Of a stretch of DNA of 32,587 bases, positions 17,215 to 25,245 are shown one piece after another; the first letter of the stretch is position 1, and each line of letters begins with the position of its first letter. Both the position numbers and the translations under genes were made by a program. The notes under the pieces are model-generated. The model was not told the origin of the DNA and did no database searches. It saw only the letters and a list, made by a program, of their open reading frames with translations. The stretch is taken from NCBI GenBank assembly GCA_913062525.1, contig CAJXWA010000017.1, forward strand, positions 1 through 32,587, written 5' to 3'. Source of the DNA: an uncultured Alphaproteobacteria bacterium. GTDB taxonomy: Bacteria; Pseudomonadota; Alphaproteobacteria; Sneathiellales; Sneathiellaceae.

Positions 17215-17637
17215 ATGGCTATTGAACGTACTTTCTCAATTATTAAACCTGATGCAACTCGCCGTAACCTTACAGGCAAAATCAATGCGCTGCTCGAAGG
17301 TGCTGGTCTTAGCATTATTGCTCAAAAACGCATCCAAATGACTCGCGAAAATGCTGAAACATTTTACGCAGTACATAAAGAGCGTCCATTCTTCGGTGAA
17401 TTGGTTGACTTCATGATTTCTGGCACAGTTGTTGTTCAGGTTCTCGAAGGCGAAAACGCTATCGCAGTAAATCGTGACGTAATGGGCGCAACAAACCCAA
17501 AAGACGCTGCTGAAGGTACAATCCGGAAAACTTTTGCTGAAAGCATCGAAGCAAACTCAGCTCATGGTTCTGACAGTGCAGAAAACGCCGCAATCGAAAT
17601 TGCTTATTTCTTTGCAGGCTCTGAATTGGTTGGCTAA
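17215..17637 (+). CDS. ndk: Nucleoside diphosphate kinase
   Basis: Transfers the gamma phosphate of ATP to nucleoside diphosphates through a phosphohistidine. From ATG 17215 the protein is 140 residues, the standard length, starting [14 protein letters not shown]. The active-site histidine is His117 in [25 protein letters not shown] (86-98) and [10 protein letters not shown] are also family motifs. An in-frame GTG at 17206 would add three residues and is unlikely. It is transcribed alone, with a promoter-like pair upstream and a strong terminator 25 bases after the stop. Confidence 0.98.
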   Translation: MAIERTFSIIKPDATRRNLTGKINALLEGAGLSIIAQKRIQMTRENAETFYAVHKERPFFGELVDFMISGTVVVQVLEGENAIAVNRDVMGATNPKDAAEGTIRKTFAESIEANSAHGSDSAENAAIEIAYFFAGSELVG

Positions 17638-17661
17638 CGCTAATACCAAATAACAGATATG

Positions 17662-17690
17662 AAAAAGGGCCCCGTAGAGGGCCCTTTTTT
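17662..17690. terminator. Strong intrinsic terminator between ndk and the bactofilin gene
   Basis: AAAAAGGGCCC (17662-17672) pairs perfectly with GGGCCCTTTTT (17679-17689) around a six-base loop, followed by a T run. Because the stem carries A and T runs on both sides it should also end minus-strand transcription arriving from the M23/bactofilin genes, whose last stop codon is at 17718. Confidence 0.9.
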
Positions 17691-17717
17691 ATTGTCGTTT
17701 TTCGATGAAGCTTAACG

Positions 17718-18134
17718 TCAGAGCGAGCTTTCAGTGTTCTCGAATAAGGCAACAGTTTCTGCCGCGTCGCGAGGATTGTCGCTATGACGGCAGTGGCCAT
17801 CAATGATGGCTCCAGGCTCAATGCTGAGAGAGCTGTTGAGGACATCGCCTTTAACACTAGCAGCCGCAAAAATGGCGATATTGTCGCCTCTTAAGTCACC
17901 ATCTACTTTTCCATGAATTTGGATATGGCAGGCCGATATATCGCCCGTGACATGGGAGGTCTCTCCAAGTGTCAGCCGTTCAGCGCGGATGTCTCCAATG
18001 ACAATTCCGTCAATTTGCAGTTCGCCGTCGCATTCAAGATTGCCCGTAACCACTAATCCTTTGGCAATAATGGAGGGCATTTCCCCGTTGAAATCATTGG
18101 GACGGTTTTTTTTGTCACCAGTTCCTGAAAACAT
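17718..18134 (-). CDS. Bactofilin family cytoskeletal protein
   Basis: Bactofilins self-assemble into membrane-associated filaments that position wall enzymes. The 138-residue protein has a short polar N-terminus, then a right-handed beta-helix core seen as regular short repeats (IIAKGLVVTGNLECDGELQI, DGIVIGDIRAERLTLGETS, VTGDISACHIQIHGKVDGDL), and a polar tail. The ATG at 18134 follows taaggaag at a good distance. It lies 36 bases after an M23 peptidase gene on the same strand, a pairing known from Helicobacter (CcmA with Csd proteins) and from alphaproteobacteria such as Hyphomonas (BacA with LmdC). A shared cell-shape function is therefore likely by inference. The gene ends 28 bases before the two-way terminator. 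Confidence 0.92.
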   Translation of the reverse strand: MFSGTGDKKNRPNDFNGEMPSIIAKGLVVTGNLECDGELQIDGIVIGDIRAERLTLGETSHVTGDISACHIQIHGKVDGDLRGDNIAIFAAASVKGDVLNSSLSIEPGAIIDGHCRHSDNPRDAAETVALFENTESSL

Positions 18135-18170
18135 TGATCAGCTTCCTTAATCTAATGAATAAGATGATAT

Positions 18171-19622
18171 TTAGTCAGACACGCTACTGGTTTTAAAGGC
18201 ATAATTGCCCGCTTTGAAAAACTTTTCGGGGCTTTGATTTTCGCCGTTATAGATTACTTCATAATGGACGTGGCGACCAGTACTGCGGCCGGTTGAACCC
18301 ATAGTTCCGACCTTCGTTCTGAAATCAACTTCTTGCCCTTTTTTGACATGGGTCTTTTTCAAGTGGCCATATTTTGATTTGAAACCCTGCCCATGATCTA
18401 TTTCAACCATCAAACCATAGGCACCGTTGCGGCCAACAAATATCACTTTTCCCGGTGCGGTCGCCAGAATGCTGGAATTCTTAGGGCCGCTTATATCGAC
18501 ACCAGAATGGAAACCCCGTTTCTTTGTAATGGGATCCCGTCTTTTGCCGTAGCTGGACGTGATGTAACCAGAGTCAACGGGTTTAGCGAGAGGAATATTT
18601 TTCAATAAAGCGTTCAGAGTGGTCCATTTTACAAGACTGGCTTCCATCTTCTGGGCGTCTTTATAGTAGCGCTGCTCTATTTCTAAAAGATTCTGTGAAT
18701 TGGAGTATCCATAAAACGGTCCGCCTTTACCTTCCACATTATCCATTGATAAAACAACATCCGGGTTTAAACCGGTTAATGTGATTGTCTCTGAAAGGGC
18801 ATCAATTCCTTGTTCAGCTTGTTGTTGAACACGAGCGATTAAGCCTTTGTTTTCACGAGAAATAGTTGAAATTCGTCCTTCAAGATTTTTAACCTGTCCA
18901 ACCAGACTTTCAACCGCTTTTTCTTTTTCTATACGATCTTTTTCAAAAGTAGAAAGACGCTTACGTGTGGATTGTAACTCATTGTAGATTTCGTCTTTGG
19001 TCGACTGAAAAATCTGCAATTCTCGGTTAAGAGAAGACAATCGTTTTTGCGCAATCAATTTACCTTCGGCATGTAAATCACGTTCTTCTGTTGTCTGATA
19101 GAGAGCCTTGTTGATTTTTGTTATTTTTAAAGAAAGCTCTTCGCTGCGCGTGTTGGTGTGTGAAAGCCGTGTTGATAGCATATTTATCCGGTTTTCTAAG
19201 TCGCGCGCATATTGATCACGGTTTGTAATGTCGTGGTTTTTTTGTTCCAGATTTGCCGTTGCTGTTTGGAGCGTTGTCTCAAGATTTCTACGTTCGTTGA
19301 GAATATTCTCGAGCCGGGCATATTGTTGGTCTAGTTCAGATTTTGTAAGCGTTAGGTTCGCACGGGAATACAGCAGATGTGATGAGACATCGCGAACTTT
19401 ATCCTGAAGCAACGTCAGTTGTTTGTTTTGATAACCAATAGCGTCATTCTGAGCGGAAGTATGAAGTGTCAACCCAACAATAATAGCGATGGCAGATACA
19501 CAGCTAGTTAGTGCCGCAATCTGAGCCTTCGTGCCGATATGCAGGTATATTGGCTGCCCGTCAGTACTGACAATGATTTGCCGAGGCGCAAATGCGCGTT
19601 CGAACATGGATATTTTTTTCAT
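18171..19622 (-). CDS. Membrane-anchored M23 metallopeptidase with coiled coil
   Basis: Predicted peptidoglycan endopeptidase. The 483-residue protein has a cytoplasmic N-terminal tail of about 33 residues, one membrane segment (about 34-52), a long periplasmic coiled coil (about 65-280) and a C-terminal LytM domain (about 345-470). The zinc set is complete: His372 and Asp376 in HSGVDISGP, His453 in RHVHYEV, with His420 (KYGHLKK) and His451 as catalytic partners, so an active enzyme is expected. The tail contains FAPRQIIVSTDGQ, which resembles the conserved tail of alphaproteobacterial bactofilin-linked M23 proteins (from memory). ATG 19622 follows gggggag. The bactofilin gene is 36 bases downstream, so the two form one operon. 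Confidence 0.93.
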   Translation of the reverse strand: MKKISMFERAFAPRQIIVSTDGQPIYLHIGTKAQIAALTSCVSAIAIIVGLTLHTSAQNDAIGYQNKQLTLLQDKVRDVSSHLLYSRANLTLTKSELDQQYARLENILNERRNLETTLQTATANLEQKNHDITNRDQYARDLENRINMLSTRLSHTNTRSEELSLKITKINKALYQTTEERDLHAEGKLIAQKRLSSLNRELQIFQSTKDEIYNELQSTRKRLSTFEKDRIEKEKAVESLVGQVKNLEGRISTISRENKGLIARVQQQAEQGIDALSETITLTGLNPDVVLSMDNVEGKGGPFYGYSNSQNLLEIEQRYYKDAQKMEASLVKWTTLNALLKNIPLAKPVDSGYITSSYGKRRDPITKKRGFHSGVDISGPKNSSILATAPGKVIFVGRNGAYGLMVEIDHGQGFKSKYGHLKKTHVKKGQEVDFRTKVGTMGSTGRSTGRHVHYEVIYNGENQSPEKFFKAGNYAFKTSSVSD

Positions 19623-19712
19623 TCACTCCCCCGATGAACAGAACCGCCTCCATTAAGCAAATTTTAACGAAAATATCAACTGGTGGACAACGGACTATTG
19701 GAGAGAATGGGT

Positions 19713-20522
19713 TTAAGAATCTGAATTTTGACGATGAGAAAGAGGTAAATAATAGTCAGGAGTTAAATCTGCTTGGGCTCGGGCTTCTTCATTAAAGGGA
19801 GGCTTTAAAAGGCCTCTAAAGTTCTTTCGCACTAAATTTTGCCAATATTCCTTCGGGCTTTTCTGCAATTTTCCGCATATAAAATGAAACCAACGGTTAC
19901 CGATCGCAACATGCCCAATTTCTTCAGCCAATATAATTTCGAGTATTTTGATGCTCTCGTAATCATCCATTTTGCCGAATCGCGTGATCATCCCAGGCGT
20001 CACATCCAGTCCTCTGGCTTCCAGAACCATGGGCACCACTGCTAACCTTGCGGCAATATCATTGCGGGTATCATAGGCGGCCTCCCACAGTCCATCATGG
20101 GCAGGAAAATCCCCGTAAGCGTAGCCAAGTTCAGCAACCCTATCGGACAGAAGCATGAAATGTTTGCCTTCTTCATCTCCGACAGATACCCAATCATCAA
20201 AGAATTCCCGAGGCATGTCATGAGATTGAAAACGCACGATCATATCCCACGCCAAATCAATGGCATTTAATTCAATATGAAGAACAGCATGGAGGAGAAT
20301 AGCGCGTGATCTAGCGGAAATACCGCGCCGCCTTGGCATGTCGTGCGGATTAATTAGATCCGGTTTTTCTGGTCGTGCCGGTCGATCTGGCGGTGATAGG
20401 GAGCCAATATTCATTTCAGGTGTTGCTCGCCAAAGTGCGGCATTCTTGCGGCTAAGAAGAGCTTTCTCTGTCGCGTTTGCGGTATTTAGAACAGCTAGTG
20501 CCAATTCGCTTAATGTGGTCAT
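19713..20522 (-). CDS. DUF455 ferritin-like protein
   Basis: Member of the DUF455 family, a ferritin-like four-helix di-metal fold related to tRNA hydroxylase MiaE; its reaction is not established. The 269-residue protein carries likely metal ligands Glu84 in HIELNAIDLA, Glu117/Glu118 and His121 in GDEEGKHF, Glu168 in VLEARGLD, and Glu200/Glu201 with His204 in LAEEIGHVAIG. GLDVTPGM and the HDMPRRR stretch near residues 60-66 are family-typical. There is no signal peptide, so it should be cytoplasmic. The start at 20522 has only a weak ribosome site. It is on the same strand as the M23 gene, 90 bases upstream of it, so cotranscription is possible but not shown. Confidence 0.85.
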   Translation of the reverse strand: MTTLSELALAVLNTANATEKALLSRKNAALWRATPEMNIGSLSPPDRPARPEKPDLINPHDMPRRRGISARSRAILLHAVLHIELNAIDLAWDMIVRFQSHDMPREFFDDWVSVGDEEGKHFMLLSDRVAELGYAYGDFPAHDGLWEAAYDTRNDIAARLAVVPMVLEARGLDVTPGMITRFGKMDDYESIKILEIILAEEIGHVAIGNRWFHFICGKLQKSPKEYWQNLVRKNFRGLLKPPFNEEARAQADLTPDYYLPLSHRQNSDS

Positions 20523-20654
20523 TCAACATCTATCATTTAAAAGGGACCTTACTCACGATATATCTTAAATAGGCTTTGGAATTCCAGATAAATAAGCGAG
20601 TTTATAACTTAGTAAATATCGAATACGGTTTTGACTGAAAAAGGAAACGATAAA

Positions 20655-21080
20655 ATGAAATATGATAATCAAAACATATTCGCAAAAATTTTGCGGGGCG
20701 AAATCCCGTCTGAATGTGTTTATGAGGATGATCATACTATGGTCATAATGGACATAATGCCACGCTCAAACGGCCATGTTCTCGTTATCCCAAAAACACC
20801 CGCAAGGAACATGTTAGATGCCAGTAGTGAGCAATTAGCGGCCTGTATGGGGACAGTCCAAAAAATCAGTAAGGCTTTACTTGTCGCCTTTGATGCAGAC
20901 GGAATTACTTTGCAACAGTTTAACGAAGCAGCCGGTGGACAAGAGGTTTTCCATTTGCATTTTCATCTTCTACCCCGCCATACGGACGATAAACCTGGTC
21001 GCCCGGGTATTATGGGCGATATGGCGGTGATTAAGAAAAATGCCGACAAAATTAGGACTGTTATAAATTCAGATATCTAA
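20655..21080 (+). CDS. HIT family hydrolase
   Basis: Histidine-triad nucleotide hydrolase of the HinT/Fhit-like bacterial group, usually acting on adenosine phosphoramidates or related nucleotides; the natural substrate is unknown. The 141-residue protein begins MKYDNQNIFAKILRGEIPSE, has NGHVLVIPK, and ends with the triad HLHFHLLPR. The ATG at 20655 has aaggaaa nine bases upstream. The frame also opens at TTG 20631, which would add eight residues (MTEKGNDK) and is not needed. It is divergent from the DUF455 gene across about 130 bases, in which I see short palindromes only, and is apparently transcribed alone. Confidence 0.93.
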   Translation: MKYDNQNIFAKILRGEIPSECVYEDDHTMVIMDIMPRSNGHVLVIPKTPARNMLDASSEQLAACMGTVQKISKALLVAFDADGITLQQFNEAAGGQEVFHLHFHLLPRHTDDKPGRPGIMGDMAVIKKNADKIRTVINSDI

Positions 21081-21091
21081 AATCAAGAAAT

Positions 21092-21102
21092 ATACAGTGT
21101 AT
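21092..21102. repeat. Short dyad ATACAGTGTAT downstream of the HIT gene
   Basis: A perfect odd palindrome (five-base arms about a central G) eleven bases after the HIT stop codon and about 130 bases before the next gene. With the longer dyad at 21120-21145 it may mark a control region, but alone it is short enough to be chance. Confidence 0.25.
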
Positions 21103-21119
21103 TCACATTAAAATATTAT

Positions 21120-21145
21120 CTGCAATTGTGGGTGAACAGTTGCAG
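21120..21145. repeat. Inverted repeat upstream of the small gene at 21231
   Basis: CTGCAATTGT (21120-21129) and ACAGTTGCAG (21136-21145) form a ten-base-pair dyad with one G-T mismatch and a six-base spacer GGGTGA. No T run follows on either strand, so it is more like an operator or an RNA hairpin than a terminator. Confidence 0.45.
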
Positions 21146-21230
21146 CATGGCGCCTTCGAAAAATGTAACTCAAAATTTGAAAAGCCGTTGGGCTGATCTA
21201 ACTTACCTTAATAGGAGTATGAATTAGGCA

Positions 21231-21629
21231 ATGAATTATACGTTTCAAATTTGGCCAATCCACAATTTAATTCTTGAAAAGATGGTTGGGAAAACTGGTC
21301 TTCAAGACTATTTCGGGGCTATGCAAATACCATTTTCAGACCCTGATTTCAGAAGCGGCATGAATGTTTTGACGGATTTGCGGCAAGTTGAACTGGAATT
21401 TGGATATGAGGACGCTCGTGCACTTGCCAACCAAATATCTGAGTCACCAGAAATGACTTATGGAAAAATTGCGGTAGTATCGACGGGAACTCTGAATTTT
21501 GGAACAATTCGCATGATGGGCTCTGCTGTTGAAGGAAAAGGTGTTTTCTCTGAATATCAAGTTTTTAAAGATTATTCTGAAGCGCGTAATTGGCTAGGTT
21601 TGCCCGAGACACTAGAATTGGTGATTTAA
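21231..21629 (+). CDS. Small uncharacterised alpha/beta protein (possibly STAS/SpoIIAA-like)
   Basis: The 132-residue protein has no signal peptide or membrane segment. Its pattern is beta strand (YTFQIWPIHNLILEKMVG), helix, then strand VLTDLRQVELEF, helix EDARALANQISE, strand KIAVVSTG, helix TIRMMGSAVE, strand EYQVFKDYS and a closing helix EARNWLGLPE. The FRSGMNVLTDLRQVE and EARNWLGL pieces recall a widespread group of small STAS/SpoIIAA-fold proteins of unknown role, but I am not sure of that. The ATG at 21231 is the only start after an in-frame TAG at 21225; aggag at 21213-21217 is 13 bases away, a little far. It ends 24 bases from the end of bcp on the other strand. Confidence 0.72.
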   Translation: MNYTFQIWPIHNLILEKMVGKTGLQDYFGAMQIPFSDPDFRSGMNVLTDLRQVELEFGYEDARALANQISESPEMTYGKIAVVSTGTLNFGTIRMMGSAVEGKGVFSEYQVFKDYSEARNWLGLPETLELVI

Positions 21630-21653
21630 CTAGTTGAATTAGATTGCACTCCT

Positions 21654-22115
21654 TTAAAGTGTATTCGCTGCTTCAAGTACAGCATCAACGTGACCTTTAA
21701 GACGGACTTTTCGCCAGATTTTGCAAACAGAACCGCTGCCATCTACAAGGAAAGTTGCGCGTTCAATCCCCATATATTTCCGGCCATACATATTCTTTTC
21801 AACCCAAACGCCAAAAGCATCACAAGCCACACCTTCTTCGTCGCTCGCCAAAATAACGCTTAAATCATGTTTTGCGCGAAATTTCTCATGCTTGGATATG
21901 GGATCTTTGGAAACACCAATGATTTTAACACCAAGTGCTGTAAATTCCGCCATCAGTCGAGAAAAACCAATAGCCTCTTTTGTGCAGCCCGGTGTGTCGT
22001 CTTTTGGGTAGAAATAAATAACGTAGGGGCTACCTTTAAGCGATTTATCGCTGACATCACCAAGGGTATCTGTTGGCATATTGAATGCGGGAACCTGTTG
22101 GCCTTCTTCAAACAT
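21654..22115 (-). CDS. bcp: Thioredoxin-dependent peroxiredoxin (Bcp/PrxQ type)
   Basis: Reduces hydrogen peroxide and organic hydroperoxides through a reactive cysteine. The 153-residue protein has the peroxidatic Cys44 in YPKDDTPGCTKEA, the helix that follows, GVSKDPISKHEKF, and YGRKYMGIERATFLVDG. The second cysteine found five residues after the first in E. coli Bcp is absent (CTKEAIGF); Cys98 and Cys131 are the only others. So it is either a one-cysteine form or uses a different resolving residue. The start has gaggaag four bases before ATG. It lies downstream of glnE on the same strand with a 66-base gap. Confidence 0.93.
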   Translation of the reverse strand: MFEEGQQVPAFNMPTDTLGDVSDKSLKGSPYVIYFYPKDDTPGCTKEAIGFSRLMAEFTALGVKIIGVSKDPISKHEKFRAKHDLSVILASDEEGVACDAFGVWVEKNMYGRKYMGIERATFLVDGSGSVCKIWRKVRLKGHVDAVLEAANTL

Positions 22116-22181
22116 TTGTCTTCCTCAATCGCGCGTAATTTCTATTCCAGAGTTATTTTTAAACAGTATAAGTGGCGAAAG

Positions 22182-25160
22182 TCATTCGCTCAATTGCTTG
22201 CCGACAATATTTTCAAAAATTTCTGAAACAGTGTGTTCTGTCTGTGTGACATGACAAGACAGCTGATCAAAGTCTGGCTGATTTACGGCAATACAAAGCG
22301 CTTCTTTCAGAGCGGCTGGGATATCATCCGTTACCAGCCGGTCTTTAAGCGATAACCTGATCAGTCCCTGCAAATTTAAATAAAGCGCCATTGCGCTTAC
22401 TAATTTGGTGGCGGTTTTTGGCTCCAAAATACCGTGTTCTGCCATCTCATCAAAACTTAGTATGGTATTGGTCTTTAAAATATCAGGATGATCATTTCCA
22501 TGTATGAGTTTTAGGAATTGGCAAATAAATTCCAAATCCATGAGACCGCCAGGATGAGTTTTGAGAGCCCAATTGGAAGTGGATGAGTGTTCTTTATGCA
22601 AACGTTGCTGCATATCCAAAAGATTTTTGGAAACGATGACGGTGTCGCGCTTTGTGCGAATAATCTGCGAGAGTACTTCATCTGCTTCAAGTTGCAGGTC
22701 TTTATCTCCCGCGACAGCGCGTGCGCGTGTTAGTGCCAAATGCTCCCACGTCCATGCGTCTTCTAAGTAATATTTTTTGAAGCCACTCAAGGACAACGCG
22801 ATAGGTCCTGAATTTCCGTGAGGTCGCAGTCTCATATCCACTTCATAAAGCATTCCCTCGCCAGTGAGTGCGCTTAGAGAATTTATGAAACGTTGTGATA
22901 ATCGAGTGTAATAGAGGCCAGGAGGGATAGGCTTTGCCCCATCAGTAAGGACATCCTCGTCCGGAAGATCATATATAAAAATTAAATCAGCATCTGATCT
23001 TGGCGTCATTTCCTGACTACCCAGTTTCCCCGCCGCTATAACCGCAAATCGTCCACCAGGAACATGGCCATGTTTATCAGAAAGCTCCTGTTCAACCTGT
23101 CCCAACAAGCTTTGCATTGTAATTTCAGCTATTCGTGTGAGGCTCTCGCCCGCAGTGACCGTGGCGCCATATTTTTCTTTACCGTTCACGTTGCTGAGGA
23201 TTTGAACACCTATCCGAAATTTTAGATCATTTAGCCAACGGCGCGAGATATCCAATATATCTTGGAAGTCTCTTGCTGTGTCGAGCATCATTTGTAAATC
23301 TTCTTCAAGATCGGCTTGCGGAGGAAGAGGGCTCATAAAATCTGATGTTAAAACGCCATCCAATAAAAGAGGGTTTTTGGATAATTGGTCAGCAAGCTCT
23401 GGTGCCATCCCCATAATTTTTGCAACTAGCTTTAACAAGCTAGGGTGGGCACTAAATAATGAGAAAAGTTGGACGCCAGCGGGCAGTTTTTTCAAAAACG
23501 CATCAAAACGCATAAAGGCAGCGTCAGGATTTACCGTGTTTGAAAGCTCTTCCAAAATTGCTGGCATCAACTCGGTTAGGAGTTGTTGGGCGCGAACTGT
23601 TCGGGTTGCGCGGTACCGTCCATGGTGCCACTCCCGAATAATTTGTGATAGAGCAGACGCGTCAGAAAAACCCAGTGCCGTTAGTGATTTCAACGTTTCA
23701 GGATCTTCATCTGATCCTGTGAAAACCAGTCTGCCGACTTTGTGGGTTTCGCTCTCTTCAAATTGGAACAGGTTGTCGTAATGGGTCTGCACGGTATTGA
23801 GAGTTTCTTCCAACTCTTTCCTGAAAAGATCGCTGTCGTTATACCCCATGAAAACGCCAAGTTGATTAAGGGCTTCTATTTTTTCAGGTAACAACTGTGT
23901 CTGTTCATCATTGATCATTTGCAGCCGATGTTCGAGGGTTCGAAGGAAGACATAGGCCTTCTCAAGGTCATCCCGAACAGAGGGGGCAACTTTACCGGCG
24001 TCTACTAAAGCATTTAAGGTGCCTAATGTTGTGGACGTCCTAAGGACTGGATTGCGTCCGCCTTCAATGAGTTGCTGTGTTTGACAGAAAAATTCAATTT
24101 CCCGAATGCCGCCTCTGCCAATTTTGATGTTGTGCCCATCAAGCGCAATCTCTGAAAATCCTTTATGTGTGTGAATTTGAGATTTGATCGCTTGAATGTC
24201 TGCAATGGCAGCAAAATCCAAATATTTTCGCCATACGAATGGTTTGAGGAAGTCGATAAACTCTTCACCAGCAGTTATATCGCCGGCTATTGGGCGCGCT
24301 TTAATCATGGCTGCCCGTTCCCAATTTTGCCCCTGACTTTCGTAATACACATGAGCCGCAATAAGGGGCAGAGCAATCGGCGTTGCGCCGGGATCCGGGC
24401 GAAGCCGCAAGTCCATCCGGAAAACATATCCATCTGCCGTCCGCTCATCCATCATTTTGACTAGATTTTTTGTGATCCTTATGAAGCATTCATCCATAAA
24501 TTTGCGGCCCGTATAGACCACTTTATCTGCATCAAAAAATACAATCAGATCTATGTCACTGGAATAATTCAACTCAAACGCGCCAAGTTTACCCATGCCA
24601 AGTATGATAAGACCACTGTCTTTAACTGGATTTTCAGGATGAGGAAGTACCAAGTCACCTTTTGTATGGGCTTCGAGTAAAAGATGCGCAACGCACAGGT
24701 CTGTTGCAGCACCCGCAAATTCTGAAAGAATCCGTGTGACTTTGCTGAGTGATAATGCGTTGGCTAAATCGCCTGCAGCAGCCAATAAAGCAATGCGTTT
24801 TTTTGCAATTCGAAGTGCCTTCATGATGCGGGCTTGATCTACTTCAGGCGGTGCGGATCTTGTGAGTTCTTCGTATATAAATTTGAGAGCCTTTTTGCTG
24901 CCATTCCTCAATAGATATGTGAAAAATTCGAGATCAGTGAGGGCACATTGGCTCAAAAAAGGACTGTTTCCGAAAATAGAAGCCAAAAACTGCATTCCGA
25001 CCTTAGAATTGCCCAATTCATTCGCCATATTGGAGAATTCGGAGTTCTGTCTGCATTGTTCAGCCCAATTTTCTAGTCCGATTTGAAGAAAATCGCTGTT
25101 TGATGGGGCTGGAAGATGTTTAACTTCGTTGAGAAATAGAAGTTTTTCGGGTGCAGGCAT
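22182..25160 (-). CDS. glnE: Bifunctional glutamine synthetase adenylyltransferase/adenylyl-removing enzyme
   Basis: Adds AMP to, and removes it from, glutamine synthetase in response to PII protein and glutamine, setting ammonium assimilation. The protein is about 992 residues from ATG 25160 (the frame opens five codons earlier at TTG 25175). Two nucleotidyltransferase domains are visible, numbering from the TTG: GMGKLGAFELNYSSDIDL at about 193-210, the removing half, and AAGKLGSQEMTPRSDADL at about 714-731, the adding half. Both keep the paired acidic residues (SDIDL, SDADL). Each is followed by a MDLRLRP or DMRLRPHG segment and a GGIREIEF or GGLMDLEF segment. Length and order are normal. 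It is divergent from the AsmA-like gene. Confidence 0.96.
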   Translation of the reverse strand: MPAPEKLLFLNEVKHLPAPSNSDFLQIGLENWAEQCRQNSEFSNMANELGNSKVGMQFLASIFGNSPFLSQCALTDLEFFTYLLRNGSKKALKFIYEELTRSAPPEVDQARIMKALRIAKKRIALLAAAGDLANALSLSKVTRILSEFAGAATDLCVAHLLLEAHTKGDLVLPHPENPVKDSGLIILGMGKLGAFELNYSSDIDLIVFFDADKVVYTGRKFMDECFIRITKNLVKMMDERTADGYVFRMDLRLRPDPGATPIALPLIAAHVYYESQGQNWERAAMIKARPIAGDITAGEEFIDFLKPFVWRKYLDFAAIADIQAIKSQIHTHKGFSEIALDGHNIKIGRGGIREIEFFCQTQQLIEGGRNPVLRTSTTLGTLNALVDAGKVAPSVRDDLEKAYVFLRTLEHRLQMINDEQTQLLPEKIEALNQLGVFMGYNDSDLFRKELEETLNTVQTHYDNLFQFEESETHKVGRLVFTGSDEDPETLKSLTALGFSDASALSQIIREWHHGRYRATRTVRAQQLLTELMPAILEELSNTVNPDAAFMRFDAFLKKLPAGVQLFSLFSAHPSLLKLVAKIMGMAPELADQLSKNPLLLDGVLTSDFMSPLPPQADLEEDLQMMLDTARDFQDILDISRRWLNDLKFRIGVQILSNVNGKEKYGATVTAGESLTRIAEITMQSLLGQVEQELSDKHGHVPGGRFAVIAAGKLGSQEMTPRSDADLIFIYDLPDEDVLTDGAKPIPPGLYYTRLSQRFINSLSALTGEGMLYEVDMRLRPHGNSGPIALSLSGFKKYYLEDAWTWEHLALTRARAVAGDKDLQLEADEVLSQIIRTKRDTVIVSKNLLDMQQRLHKEHSSTSNWALKTHPGGLMDLEFICQFLKLIHGNDHPDILKTNTILSFDEMAEHGILEPKTATKLVSAMALYLNLQGLIRLSLKDRLVTDDIPAALKEALCIAVNQPDFDQLSCHVTQTEHTVSEIFENIVGKQLSE

Positions 25161-25245
25161 ATCTATTGGTCCCAAAATCGGTCATAGTGTGTCAATCCAA
25201 AGCATTTTTAGATTTGATAATAGTTAATAAAGTGAATAGCACGTT

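Noticed and set aside
20577-20586. Palindrome TGGAATTCCA in the DUF455/HIT intergenic region
   Set aside because: Ten-base palindromes are common by chance and nothing else supports an operator here.
23278-23781. Open frame of about 170 codons on the plus strand
   Set aside because: Antisense to the middle of glnE, serine-rich composition typical of a shadow frame.
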